DNA of 12,405 bases, taken from Microbacteriaceae bacterium. GTDB taxonomy: Bacteria > Actinomycetota > Actinomycetes > Actinomycetales > Microbacteriaceae. Position 1 is the first letter of the stretch; every line of letters begins with the position of its first letter. Below are positions 1 through 6,493 of this stretch, piece by piece. The notes beneath the pieces were generated by a model that was not told where the DNA came from, searched no databases, and worked only from the letters and a program-made list of their open reading frames with translations. The stretch covers positions 1 through 12,405 of the forward strand of contig JAAYAS010000018.1 of assembly GCA_012719255.1 (NCBI GenBank), read 5' to 3'. The position numbers and the translations under genes are program-made.

Positions 1-1
1 C

Positions 2-1090
2 TCGCTGCAGCGTCGCCACCAGAAGCTCGTCGAGGAGGCGCCCGCGCCGTTCCTCACCGACGAGCAGGTGCGACAGATGACCGAGTCGTCGAAGGCGATC
101 CTCAAGCACGTCGGCTACCAGGGCGCCGGCACCTGCGAGTTCCTGCTCGCGAGCGACGGCACCGTCGCCTTCCTCGAGGTGAACACGCGCCTCCAGGTCG
201 AGCATCCGGTCACCGAGGAGGTCACCGGCATCGACCTCGTGCGCGAGCAGTTCCGCATCGCCGAGGGCGAGGAGCTCGGTTACGACGACCCGGTCGTCGA
301 GGGCCACTCGTTCGAGTTCCGCATCAACGGCGAGGACCCGGGCCGCGGCTTCCTCCCCGCCCCCGGCAAGATCACGACGCTGAACCTCCCCTCGGGCCCC
401 GGCATCCGCATCGACTCGGGCGTGCGGCAGGGGGATGTGGTGTCGGGCGCGTTCGACTCGATGCTCGCGAAGCTCATCGTCACCGGCCGCACGCGCGAGG
501 AGGCGCTCGAGCGCTCGCGCCGCGCGCTCGACGAGTTCGAGGTCGCGGGCCTGCCGACCGTGCTGCCGTTCCACCGGGATGTGGTGCGCCAGCCCGCGTT
601 CACCGGCGACGACGGCTTCGGCGTGTTCACGCGCTGGATCGAGACCGAGTACGACAACCGGCTCGAGCCGTGGACCGGCGAGCACGACGAGATCATCGAG
701 CCCGGCGAGCGCCGCAACGTCGTCGTCGAGGTGAACGACAAGCGCATCGAGGTGTCGCTGCCCGAGCGGCTCGTCATCTCGGCCGGCATCGAGCACGGCG
801 GCGTCGGCCGCACCATGGCCGGCCACGCCCCGCGCCGCCGCGCCGCCGCCGGCGCCGACGTGTCGGAGTCGGGCAACGCGGTCGCGGCGCCGATGCAGGC
901 GACGATCGTGAAGTTCGCGGTCGAGGAGGGCCAGCAGGTCGTCAAGGGCGATCTCGTGGTCGTGCTCGAGGCGATGAAGATGGAGCAGCCGATGCAGGCC
1001 CCGCGCGACGGCGTCGTGCGCGGCATCCAGGGCGCCCCCGGCGACACCGTCGGCGCGGGCACCGTGCTGCTCGAGATCGCCGACGAGTAG
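2..1090 (+). CDS. accA3: Acyl-CoA carboxylase alpha subunit (biotin carboxylase + BCCP), 5'-truncated by window edge
   Basis: This is the C-terminal part of a biotin-dependent acetyl/propionyl-CoA carboxylase alpha chain, which carboxylates biotin with ATP and bicarbonate for fatty-acid and malonyl/methylmalonyl-CoA synthesis. The frame is open from base 2 (reading SLQRRHQKLVEEAP), so the first ATG at 68 is internal and the real start lies outside the window. The biotin carboxylase active-site segment EVNTRLQVEHPVTE is at about 176-217. It is followed by the biotin carboxylase C-terminal domain (FEFRINGEDP, about 313-342). The C-terminal biotinyl domain begins near 890 (APMQATIVKF) and carries EAMKMEQP, whose biotinylated lysine is codon 977-979. 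The chain ends at TAG 1088-1090 and a strong terminator follows. The symbol follows the mycobacterial AccA3 type; the acyl substrate is decided by a beta subunit that is not in the window. Confidence 0.95.
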   Translation, partial: SLQRRHQKLVEEAPAPFLTDEQVRQMTESSKAILKHVGYQGAGTCEFLLASDGTVAFLEVNTRLQVEHPVTEEVTGIDLVREQFRIAEGEELGYDDPVVEGHSFEFRINGEDPGRGFLPAPGKITTLNLPSGPGIRIDSGVRQGDVVSGAFDSMLAKLIVTGRTREEALERSRRALDEFEVAGLPTVLPFHRDVVRQPAFTGDDGFGVFTRWIETEYDNRLEPWTGEHDEIIEPGERRNVVVEVNDKRIEVSLPERLVISAGIEHGGVGRTMAGHAPRRRAAAGADVSESGNAVAAPMQATIVKFAVEEGQQVVKGDLVVVLEAMKMEQPMQAPRDGVVRGIQGAPGDTVGAGTVLLEIADE

Positions 1091-1110
1091 CGGCGCCCCG
1101 CACCACCCGA

Positions 1111-1154
1111 CCGGACGGCCGGCGCTCCCCGCGAGCGCCGGCCGTCCGGCGTTT
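1111..1154 (+). terminator. Rho-independent-type terminator after the carboxylase gene
   Basis: A perfect 17-bp inverted repeat pairs 1111-1127 (CCGGACGGCCGGCGCTC) with 1133-1149 across a 5-nt CCCGC loop. It begins 20 nt after the TAG stop and is followed by a short GTTTCC tail. The U tract is short, as is usual in high-GC actinobacteria. It also insulates the downstream GntR promoter. Confidence 0.85.
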
Positions 1155-1166
1155 CCGCGCGAGCGG

Positions 1167-1195
1167 TTGACGCCCGCGAACACCTGCCCTAGTGT
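1167..1195 (+). promoter_or_regulatory. Promoter of the GntR-ABC operon
   Basis: TTGACG at 1167-1172 is a near-consensus -35. A 17-nt spacer separates it from a TAGTGT -10 hexamer at 1190-1195. Transcription should start near 1202, giving a leader of about 35 nt before the ATG at 1238. The -10 hexamer overlaps the palindromic operator listed next, which fits repression by the encoded regulator. Confidence 0.7.
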
Positions 1196-1213
1196 ATTAA
1201 GCACCTAATACAC
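1192..1213. promoter_or_regulatory. Palindromic operator of the YtrA-type GntR repressor
   Basis: A perfect 8-bp inverted repeat, GTGTATTA-AGCACC-TAATACAC, overlaps the -10 box and the expected start site. Its AT-rich arms stand out in this GC-rich DNA. GntR-family operators follow the pattern GT...AC, and the gene just downstream encodes a GntR/YtrA protein. Autoregulation is inferred, not shown. Confidence 0.7.
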
Positions 1214-1237
1214 CAACACAACGCGCAGGAGCGGCCG

Positions 1238-1636
1238 ATGGACTTCGACACCGGATCCCCGATCTGGGCGCAGCTCGTCGCCGAGTTCACGCGCCGCATC
1301 GTCACCGGCGAATGGCCGGCCGGCGCGCGCATCCCCGCGGTGCGCGACATCGCGACCGAGGTCGGCGTGAACCCCAACACCGCGCAGCGCGCGCTCGCCG
1401 AGCTCGAACGGCTCGAGCTGTGCCGCTCCGAGCGCACCGCCGGCCGCTTCGTCACCGACGACCCCGAGCGCATCGACGCGCTCCGCACCGAGCTCGCACG
1501 GGATGCGGCGCTCGCCTACATCCGAACCGCCCGCGGCCTCGGGATGACGCTCCCCCGGGCCCGCGACCTCATCGAGAAGGGATGGCGCGACCATGACCAC
1601 CACGACCGCACCGACGACGGAGGCGACGATGCCTGA
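1238..1636 (+). CDS. GntR family transcriptional regulator, YtrA subfamily
   Basis: A 132-residue DNA-binding repressor. The N-terminal winged helix-turn-helix spans roughly residues 5-75, with the recognition segment AVRDIATEVGVNPNTAQRAL at about 34-53 and the wing RTAGRFVTDD at 66-75. The remaining 50-odd residues form a short helical effector/dimerisation region, the usual size for YtrA-type GntR proteins (about 120-130 aa) and too short for a FadR or HutC effector domain. AGGAG at 1227-1231 lies 6 nt before the ATG. Its 3' end overlaps the start of the ABC ATPase gene. By analogy with Bacillus ytrABCDEF, it probably represses its own ABC exporter operon, whose inducers are typically cell-envelope stress or antibiotics. 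The actual ligand is unknown. Confidence 0.9.
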   Translation: MDFDTGSPIWAQLVAEFTRRIVTGEWPAGARIPAVRDIATEVGVNPNTAQRALAELERLELCRSERTAGRFVTDDPERIDALRTELARDAALAYIRTARGLGMTLPRARDLIEKGWRDHDHHDRTDDGGDDA

Positions 1637-2336
1637 CACCACCGCCCCGACCGTCCGCATCCATGGGCTGCGCAAGCGGTACCGCACCACCGCCGCGCTC
1701 GACGGCGTCGACCTCGAGCTCCGCTCCGGCCGCATCGTCGGCCTCCTCGGCGAGAACGGCTGCGGCAAGACGACCCTGATGAAGGTGCTCGCCGGCGTCC
1801 TCGCCGACTACGAGGGCGAGGTCGAGATCCTCGGCGAGGCCCCCGGCCCCGCGACGAAGGCCGTCACCGCGTTCCTCCCCGACACCGGCTTCCTCGCCGG
1901 CGACTGGCGCGTCGACTTCTGCCTCGACTACTTCGACGACTTCTTCGCCGACTTCGACCGCGGCAAGGCGGCCGAGCTCATCGGCTTCTTCGGCCTCGAC
2001 CCCCGGATGCGGCTCAAGGAGATGTCGAAGGGCATGCGCGAGAAGGTGCAGGTGGCGCTGATCATGTCGCGCCGCGCCCGGCTGCACCTGCTCGACGAGC
2101 CGATCAGCGGGGTCGACCCCGCCGCCCGCCAGGTGATCCTCGACGGCATCCTGCGCGGCCTCGACGACGACTCGCTGCTCGTCGTCTCCACCCACCTCAT
2201 CCACGATCTCGAGCCGATCCTCGACTCGGTCGTGATGATGCGCCACGGCCGGGTGCTGCTCGCCGGCGACGCGGACGATCTGCGCGCCGAGCACGGCGTC
2301 GGCCTCGACCGGCTCTTCCAGGAGGTCTACCGATGA
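1629..2336 (+). CDS. ABC transporter ATP-binding protein, YtrB-like
   Basis: A 235-residue ABC ATPase that should power the permease encoded next. Walker A (GENGCGKTT) has its lysine at residue 47. The signature loop is MSKGMREKV in place of the classical LSGGQ, a variant seen in YtrB-like ATPases. Walker B LHLLDEP carries Asp156 and catalytic Glu157, the D-loop GVDP follows, and the switch His is residue 189 (VSTHL). The ATG at 1629 is preferred because GGAGG (1619-1623) lies 5 nt upstream and it overlaps the regulator stop by 8 nt. An in-frame ATG at 1593 would add 12 Thr/Ala-rich residues and has a poorer ribosome-binding site. The stop codon overlaps the permease start (ATGA), implying translational coupling. 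The transported substrate is unknown. Confidence 0.92.
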   Translation: MPDTTAPTVRIHGLRKRYRTTAALDGVDLELRSGRIVGLLGENGCGKTTLMKVLAGVLADYEGEVEILGEAPGPATKAVTAFLPDTGFLAGDWRVDFCLDYFDDFFADFDRGKAAELIGFFGLDPRMRLKEMSKGMREKVQVALIMSRRARLHLLDEPISGVDPAARQVILDGILRGLDDDSLLVVSTHLIHDLEPILDSVVMMRHGRVLLAGDADDLRAEHGVGLDRLFQEVYR

Positions 2337-3145
2337 TTCCCACGCTCCTCAAGCACGAGGCGATCCGCACCCGCGGGCTGCTCGCCGTCATCGCCGGCGC
2401 GGCCGTCGCGGTCGTCGGCCTCGGCGCGCTGCTCGTGATCGCCGACTGGCCCGGGCTCTCGCCGCTCGGCCTCGTGGTCGCGATCGGCGCCATCGCCGCG
2501 CTCGCCCCGGTCGTGCAGTTCGCGCTCGCCGTCGACTACTGGCGCTCGAGCTACCGCACCACCGGATTCCTCACGCACGCGCTGCCGATCCGCGGCGGCA
2601 CCGTCTACGCCGCGAAGGCGATCTGGGCGGTGCTCATGACCCTCGCCGCGCTGGTGCTCTCGGCCGCGCTCATCGCCGTGCTCCACTCGGCGAACGCCGT
2701 CGCCTCGGGGCAGGACGCGAACCCCTTCACGGCGCTCGCGCGGCTCCTCGACGACCTCGCGACCGCCGTCCCGGCATGGATGCTCGTGGCCGGCCCGCTG
2801 CTCGTCGTCGCGCTCTACGCGGGCTGGACGCTGCAGCTGCTGCTCGCCGCCTCGGTCGGCAGCGAGGAGCCGCTGAACCGCCGCGGCGCCGGCGGCCCGG
2901 TGATCGTGTTCGCGCTCCTCTACGTCGCCACCCAGGCGCTCTCGCTGCTCGGCCTCGCGGTCATCCGCTACGGCATCGGCGCGAGCGGCGACGGCATCGG
3001 CGTCGTGCCGATCAACGTCTTCGACCCCGCCGCCGCCGACGCCGCGATCATGCCGCTCGGCTTCATCCCGGGCATCCTGCTGCTCTCGGCGTTCGCGGTC
3101 TGGCGCACGGCGCGCTCGTGGAACCGGCGCGTGAGCCTGGTCTGA
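2333..3145 (+). CDS. ABC transporter permease subunit, six-helix membrane protein
   Basis: A 270-residue integral membrane protein that begins inside the ATPase stop codon (ATGA, 4-nt overlap). Six hydrophobic segments are visible at roughly residues 15-38, 45-70, 95-118, 146-176, 187-211 and 238-262, ending in a short basic cytoplasmic tail (RTARSWNRRVSLV). This is the size and topology of ABC-2-type or YtrC/D-like permeases that pair with a YtrB-like ATPase. With only one permease gene, the working transporter is presumably a homodimer plus two ATPase subunits. No extracytoplasmic binding protein is present, which favours export or envelope-stress function over uptake. It is the last gene of the operon. 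Confidence 0.85.
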   Translation: MIPTLLKHEAIRTRGLLAVIAGAAVAVVGLGALLVIADWPGLSPLGLVVAIGAIAALAPVVQFALAVDYWRSSYRTTGFLTHALPIRGGTVYAAKAIWAVLMTLAALVLSAALIAVLHSANAVASGQDANPFTALARLLDDLATAVPAWMLVAGPLLVVALYAGWTLQLLLAASVGSEEPLNRRGAGGPVIVFALLYVATQALSLLGLAVIRYGIGASGDGIGVVPINVFDPAAADAAIMPLGFIPGILLLSAFAVWRTARSWNRRVSLV

Positions 3146-3171
3146 CCGGCGCGGCGGACTCGCGCAGCCGG

Positions 3172-3198
3172 CGTCCGCATCCGGCCGTCCGCATCCGG
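3172..3198 (+). repeat. Short tandem direct repeat (2 x 13 bp)
   Basis: CGTCCGCATCCGG occurs at 3172-3184 and again at 3186-3198, one base apart, in the non-coding gap just before the bidirectional terminator. Both copies contain the GCATCC motif that recurs through the non-coding DNA of this window. No function is evident. Confidence 0.6.
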
Positions 3199-3204
3199 GA
3201 AATG

Positions 3205-3242
3205 CGACGCGGGGCGGCACCCGAAGGTGCCGCCCCGCGTCG
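3205..3242. terminator. Bidirectional terminator between convergent genes
   Basis: A perfect 17-bp stem pairs 3205-3221 (CGACGCGGGGCGGCACC) with 3226-3242 across a 4-nt loop. Read on the minus strand the loop is UUCG closed by C-G, the very stable cUUCGg tetraloop, and the stem is followed by ATTTCC. It therefore fits best as terminator of the minus-strand aminotransferase gene (stop at 3263). It can also stop transcripts of the plus-strand ABC operon, which ends at 3145. Confidence 0.85.
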
Positions 3243-3262
3243 GTGTCGGTGCGAGTGCGCGA

Positions 3263-4648
3263 CTACTCGGCGCGCAGCGCCGCCGCGAGCTCGTCGAACG
3301 CCTTCACGTAGGCGTCGATCGCCGCGTCGTCGTGGGTGACCGAGAGGGTCCACTCCTCCTCGCGACCCGGGGTCATGAAGATGCCGCGGTTCATGTTCCA
3401 GATCCACGCGAGCTCGGCGAGCGCGCCGCCGGTCTTCGCGTTGTCCATGTACGACTCGTAGTCGACGACCTTGTGGTCGGAGAACACGACGCAGCCCTTC
3501 GAGCCGATGCCCACGGTGTAGGCGGTGAGGTCGTACTTCTCGATGACCTCGTCGCAGCCCTTGATGATGCGGTCGTTGAGGTAGGCGAGGTGCTCGTACG
3601 CCTCGGGGGTCATGACCTCCTCGAGCGACGCGCGCGCCGCCGCGAGGGTGAACGGGTTGCCGTTGTAGGTGCCGACCTGGTAGACGGTGCCGTCCTCGAC
3701 GATCTTCGAGAGCTCCTCGCTCATGCCGATCGCGCCGGCCGGCAGGCCGCCGCCGAGCGCCTTCGCGAGGGTGACCATGTCGGGCTGCACGCCGAACTTC
3801 TCGGTCGCGCCGCCGGCGGCGATGCAGATGCCGGTCTTCACCTCGTCGAAGATGAGCACGATGCCGTGCTTCTTCGTGATCTCGCGGATCGCCTCGAGGT
3901 AGCCGGGCTCGGGGAGCACGACGCCGAGGTTCATCATGGCGGCTTCCATGATGAGCACGGCGGGCAGGCGGCCCTCGGCCTTGAGCGCCTCGATGCGCTT
4001 CTCGGTGGTCTCGGCGTCGTTGAACGGCACCGCGACGGTCATGTCGACGGTGGCCTGCGGCACGCCGGCGCCGTAGGGGATCGACGCGTAGTCGTCGCGC
4101 GGGCCGATCTCCTGCTCGTCGATCCAGCCGATGTCGACCATGACGGTGTCGTGGTGGCCGTGGTACGAGCCGAAGATCTTCATCACGGTGTCGCGGCCGG
4201 TGTAGGCGCGGGCGATGCGGATGGCGTCCATGGTCGCCTCCGAGCCCGAGTTGGTGTAGCGCCACTTCGGCAGGCCGAAGCGCTTCGCGAGCTCGTCGCC
4301 GACGACGATGGCGTCCTCGGTCGGGGCGGCGAAGTGCGTGCCCATCGGGTAGCGGGCCTCGAGGGCCTTGCCGATGGCGGGGTGCGCGTGGCCCTGCACC
4401 ATCGAGCCGAAGCCGTTGTGGAAGTCGTAGTACTCGTTGCCGTCGACGTCCCAGATCTTCGGGCCGTCGCCCTTCTCGACGTAGATCGGCCAGGGCGAGT
4501 GCGCCTGGTACTGCGACGCGACGCCGCCCGAGAGCGACTTGCTCGCGTTCTCGTAGAACTTCTTCGATCCGAGCGTGTTCTGGTTGAGCTTCTCGGCTTC
4601 GATGGCGGTGAGCTCGGCGATGCGCTCGGGGTTGATGGGGGTTCCCAT
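3263..4648 (-). CDS. Class-III PLP aminotransferase, glutamate-1-semialdehyde aminomutase-like
   Basis: A 461-residue fold-type I PLP enzyme, probably cytosolic. Visible landmarks are the cofactor-phosphate region TNSGSEATMDAIRIARAYTG, the YHGHHD motif typical of glutamate-1-semialdehyde aminomutases and relatives, DEVKTG (Asp binds the pyridine nitrogen) and LAKALGGGLPAGA with Schiff-base Lys296. The ATG at 4648 is chosen because AGAGGA lies about 9 nt upstream and homology begins soon after. An in-frame ATG at 4771 would place the promoter inside the gene. It is somewhat longer than canonical HemL (about 430 aa), has DEVKTG where HemL has DEVMTG, and no other heme genes are nearby. It may thus be a transaminase acting on an amino acid or amine rather than the heme-pathway enzyme. 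It is monocistronic, with its own promoter and terminator. Confidence 0.85.
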   Translation of the reverse strand: MGTPINPERIAELTAIEAEKLNQNTLGSKKFYENASKSLSGGVASQYQAHSPWPIYVEKGDGPKIWDVDGNEYYDFHNGFGSMVQGHAHPAIGKALEARYPMGTHFAAPTEDAIVVGDELAKRFGLPKWRYTNSGSEATMDAIRIARAYTGRDTVMKIFGSYHGHHDTVMVDIGWIDEQEIGPRDDYASIPYGAGVPQATVDMTVAVPFNDAETTEKRIEALKAEGRLPAVLIMEAAMMNLGVVLPEPGYLEAIREITKKHGIVLIFDEVKTGICIAAGGATEKFGVQPDMVTLAKALGGGLPAGAIGMSEELSKIVEDGTVYQVGTYNGNPFTLAAARASLEEVMTPEAYEHLAYLNDRIIKGCDEVIEKYDLTAYTVGIGSKGCVVFSDHKVVDYESYMDNAKTGGALAELAWIWNMNRGIFMTPGREEEWTLSVTHDDAAIDAYVKAFDELAAALRAE

Positions 4649-4649
4649 G

Positions 4650-4664
4650 TGCGAATTCCTCTTT
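4650..4664 (-). promoter_or_regulatory. Ribosome-binding leader of the aminotransferase gene, shared with add
   Basis: On the minus strand the start region reads AGAGGAATTCGCACATG. Its GGAATTCGCA core (4650-4659) recurs exactly before the adenosine deaminase start (12110-12119), where the region reads GGGGAATTCGCAGCATG. The purine part is the ribosome-binding site and supports the start at 4648. Confidence 0.6.
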
Positions 4665-4757
4665 CGCGCCCGGCCTGCGGCGTGGGTCTGTCTGAGAATG
4701 TCGCATCGACCGGCCTGGCGTCGGCGACAGGGATGACCGCGAACGGCCATACCTGCA

Positions 4758-4787
4758 ATTATAAATACCATTCACTAAACAAGTCCA
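4758..4787 (-). promoter_or_regulatory. Promoter of the aminotransferase gene
   Basis: On the minus strand TGGACT (4787-4782) is followed by an 18-nt spacer and a perfect TATAAT -10 (4763-4758). This lies in an AT-rich island (about 4749-4783) unlike anything else in the window. Transcription would start near 4751, leaving a leader of about 100 nt before the ATG at 4648. Two direct copies of ATACC(T/A), at 4749-4754 and 4765-4770 on the plus strand, flank the -10 and could be regulator half-sites. Confidence 0.7.
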
Positions 4788-4829
4788 GCCGGGTCCGGCG
4801 ACGCACAGGGTTTTCCCTGGAACGCGAGA

Positions 4830-4863
4830 CCGACCGGTGCTTGCGGAGGCAAGTACCGGTCGG
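4830..4863. repeat. Dispersed hairpin repeat, copy A
   Basis: CCGACCGGTGCTTGC (4830-4844) pairs over 15 positions, with one G-T wobble, with 4849-4863 across a GGAG loop. The same element, with the same arm core and 4-nt loop, occurs twice at 10372-10466. This copy lies between the end of the quinone reductase gene and the aminotransferase promoter, where it could act as a second terminator. It has no T tract. Confidence 0.75.
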
Positions 4864-4885
4864 AATCCGGGGGGGGCTGGTGGGC

Positions 4886-4921
4886 GGGGGATGCGCCTGG
4901 GCGCGGCCCCGCGCATCCCCC
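4886..4921 (-). terminator. Hairpin terminator downstream of the quinone reductase gene
   Basis: An 11-bp perfect stem pairs GGGGGATGCGC (4886-4896) with 4911-4921. The 14-nt loop can fold further (GGGC-GCG-GCCC). On the minus strand it begins 12 nt after the TGA at 4934. There is no clear T tract. Its GGATGCG/CGCATCC core is shared with the hairpins at 9129-9168 and 12344-12379. Confidence 0.6.
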
Positions 4922-4933
4922 CCGCCGCGCGGC

Positions 4934-6370
4934 TCAGTCGGCGCCGGGCTGGTGCATCGCGCGCGCCGCATCCACCATCGAGCTCGCGAGCGAGGGGTAC
5001 ACGGCCCACGAGCGCGCGAACTCGTCGACGGTGAGGCGCTGCTCGATGGCGATCGACAGGGCGAGCAGCAGCTCGGAGGCGCGCGGCGCGACGACGACGC
5101 CGCCGATGATCGTGCCGAGGTTGTTGCCGACGATGAGCTTCACGAAGCCGTCGCGGAAGCCCTGCATCTTCGCGCGCGGGTTCTCGGCGAGATCGAGCTT
5201 GTGCACCCGGCCCTGGCGCACGCCCTCGTCGATGTGCTTCTCCTGCCAGCCGACCGTGGCGATCTCGGGGTAGGTGAAGATGTTCGACGCGACGTTGCGG
5301 AGCTTGATCGGGTGCACCTCGTCGCCGAGCGCGTGGAACACCGCGGTGCGGCCCTGGGTCGAGGCGACCGAGGCGAGCGGGAAGAACGCCGAGCAGTCGC
5401 CCGCCGCGTAGATGTTCGGCACGCTCGTGCGGGCGACGCGGTTGACGACGATGTGGCCCGAGTCGGTCGTCTCGACGCCGGCCTCCTCGAGGCCGAGCCC
5501 CGCGGTGTTCGGGATCGAGCCGACCGCCATCAGGCAGTGCGAGCCGCGCACCTCGGTGCCGTCCGAGAGGGTCGCGACGACGCCGTCGTCCTCGACGACG
5601 ACCGACTCGGCGCGCGCCTGCGAGAGCACGTTCATGCCGCCGCGGCGGAACACCTCCTCGATGACGTCGGCGGCGTCGGCGTCCTCCCCCGGCAGCACGC
5701 GGTCGCGCGACGAGATGAGCGTGACCTCGCAGCCGAGCGCGCGGTACGCCGAGGCGAACTCGGCGCCGGTGACGCCCGAGCCGACCACGATGAGGTGCTC
5801 GGGGAGGGTCTGCAGGTCGTAGAGCTGCTTCCAGGTGAAGATGCGCTCGCCGTCGGGCTTCGCGCTGTCGAGCTCGCGGGGGCTCGCGCCGACCGCGATG
5901 ACGAGCGAGTCGAACTCGACGCGGTCGAAGTCCTCGCCGCCCGGGCCCGCGGCGATCGCGACGGCGCCGCCGTCGATGCGGCCGACGCCCTCGATGACGC
6001 GCACGCCGCGGTCCTTCAGCGCCCGGCGCATGTCGTCCGACTGGTTCTGCGCGAGGCGCAGCAGCCGCTGGTTGAGCTTGCCGAGGTTCACGGCGATCGC
6101 CGGCGAGCGGGGGTTGCCGGCGTCGTCGCGCACGTAGAACTGCACGCCGAGCTCGTCGGCGTCGTTGATGGCGACGGCCGCCTCGGCCGACGCGATGAGC
6201 GCCTTCGAGGGGACCACGTCGGTGAGGACGGCCGAGCCGCCGACGCCGGTGCGCTCGACGAGGGTGACGTCGGCGCCGAGCTGGGCGCCCGAGAGCGCGG
6301 CCTCGTAGCCGCCGGGGCCGCCGCCGATGACGACGATGCGGTGCTTGCGTTCGGGAGTCTGTGCAGCCAT
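4934..6370 (-). CDS. lpdA: LpdA-like NAD(P)H:quinone oxidoreductase (flavoprotein disulfide reductase fold, no redox cysteines)
   Basis: A 478-residue FAD/NAD(P)-binding protein closely resembling, from memory, M. tuberculosis LpdA (Rv3303c), an NAD(P)H:quinone reductase linked to oxidative defence rather than a dihydrolipoyl dehydrogenase. The FAD motif VVIGGGPGGYEAA is at residues 13-25, a second dinucleotide motif VVGSGVTGAEF is near residue 190, and the FAD-contact motif YAAGDCS is present. Where true dihydrolipoyl dehydrogenases have GGTCLNVGCIPSK, this protein has GGSAVLTDVVPSK (residues 44-56), so both cysteines are replaced (Ala47, Val52). The C-terminal His-Glu dyad (HPTLSE) is replaced by YPSLAS. 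It therefore cannot use disulfide chemistry. The ATG at 6370 has only a weak Shine-Dalgarno and sits 7 nt after a candidate -10, suggesting a leaderless mRNA. The gene is divergent from the nucleoside phosphorylase. Confidence 0.9.
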   Translation of the reverse strand: MAAQTPERKHRIVVIGGGPGGYEAALSGAQLGADVTLVERTGVGGSAVLTDVVPSKALIASAEAAVAINDADELGVQFYVRDDAGNPRSPAIAVNLGKLNQRLLRLAQNQSDDMRRALKDRGVRVIEGVGRIDGGAVAIAAGPGGEDFDRVEFDSLVIAVGASPRELDSAKPDGERIFTWKQLYDLQTLPEHLIVVGSGVTGAEFASAYRALGCEVTLISSRDRVLPGEDADAADVIEEVFRRGGMNVLSQARAESVVVEDDGVVATLSDGTEVRGSHCLMAVGSIPNTAGLGLEEAGVETTDSGHIVVNRVARTSVPNIYAAGDCSAFFPLASVASTQGRTAVFHALGDEVHPIKLRNVASNIFTYPEIATVGWQEKHIDEGVRQGRVHKLDLAENPRAKMQGFRDGFVKLIVGNNLGTIIGGVVVAPRASELLLALSIAIEQRLTVDEFARSWAVYPSLASSMVDAARAMHQPGAD

Positions 6371-6377
6371 GCCGCCA

Positions 6378-6405
6378 AGTCTGCCACGGCGCGGTTTCGG
6401 GTGAA
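6378..6405 (-). promoter_or_regulatory. Candidate leaderless promoter of the quinone reductase gene
   Basis: On the minus strand TTCACC (6405-6400) is followed by 16 nt and CAGACT (6383-6378). The ATG is 7 nt further on, where transcription would start. The hexamers are moderate matches only; the short distance to the ATG and the poor Shine-Dalgarno are the main support. Confidence 0.4.
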
Positions 6406-6416
6406 CGCCCTTCACC
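6400..6416. promoter_or_regulatory. Inverted repeat GGTGAA-N5-TTCACC, candidate operator
   Basis: A perfect 6-bp palindrome with a 5-nt centre (CGCCC) lies between the divergent lpdA-like and phosphorylase genes. It covers the candidate -35 of the former. Its position suits a repressor site controlling the quinone reductase, possibly both genes. The cognate regulator is not in the window. Confidence 0.45.
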
Positions 6417-6481
6417 GGCACCCCCCTGCCCGCGCGCGAATGCGCGGGGGCGCCGCTCAGCCGCATCCGCATCCGGCGCAA

Positions 6482-6487
6482 TAGCCT
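6482..6487 (+). promoter_or_regulatory. Candidate -10 box for leaderless phosphorylase mRNA
   Basis: TAGCCT (6482-6487) matches the TANNNT pattern of actinobacterial -10 boxes and ends 6 nt before the ATG at 6494. Transcription would then start at or next to the A of the start codon. No Shine-Dalgarno sequence is visible upstream, and the -35 region is unconvincing. Confidence 0.5.
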
Positions 6488-6493
6488 GTCGCC

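Noticed and set aside
280..1062. Minus-strand open frame opposite the carboxylase gene
   Set aside because: It is the shadow of a conserved coding frame, with no recognisable domain and no start signals.
1593..1628. Upstream ATG for the ABC ATPase
   Set aside because: It adds only a Thr/Ala/Pro-rich stretch, and its Shine-Dalgarno is poorly spaced. The ATG at 1629 has GGAGG at 5 nt.
4649..4771. N-terminal extension of the aminotransferase from the ATG at 4771
   Set aside because: It would run through the TATAAT promoter and leader, and no Shine-Dalgarno precedes it. The residues look like translated non-coding DNA.
4806..4819. CAGGG-TTTT-CCCTG small hairpin
   Set aside because: The stem is only five base pairs, and nothing links it to a gene end or promoter.
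3227..6484. Very long plus-strand open frame (1085 codons) across the aminotransferase and quinone reductase genes
   Set aside because: Its translation is low-complexity (Val, Asp, Leu, His, Arg runs) and antisense to two clearly recognisable minus-strand enzymes. High GC content leaves such frames open by chance.
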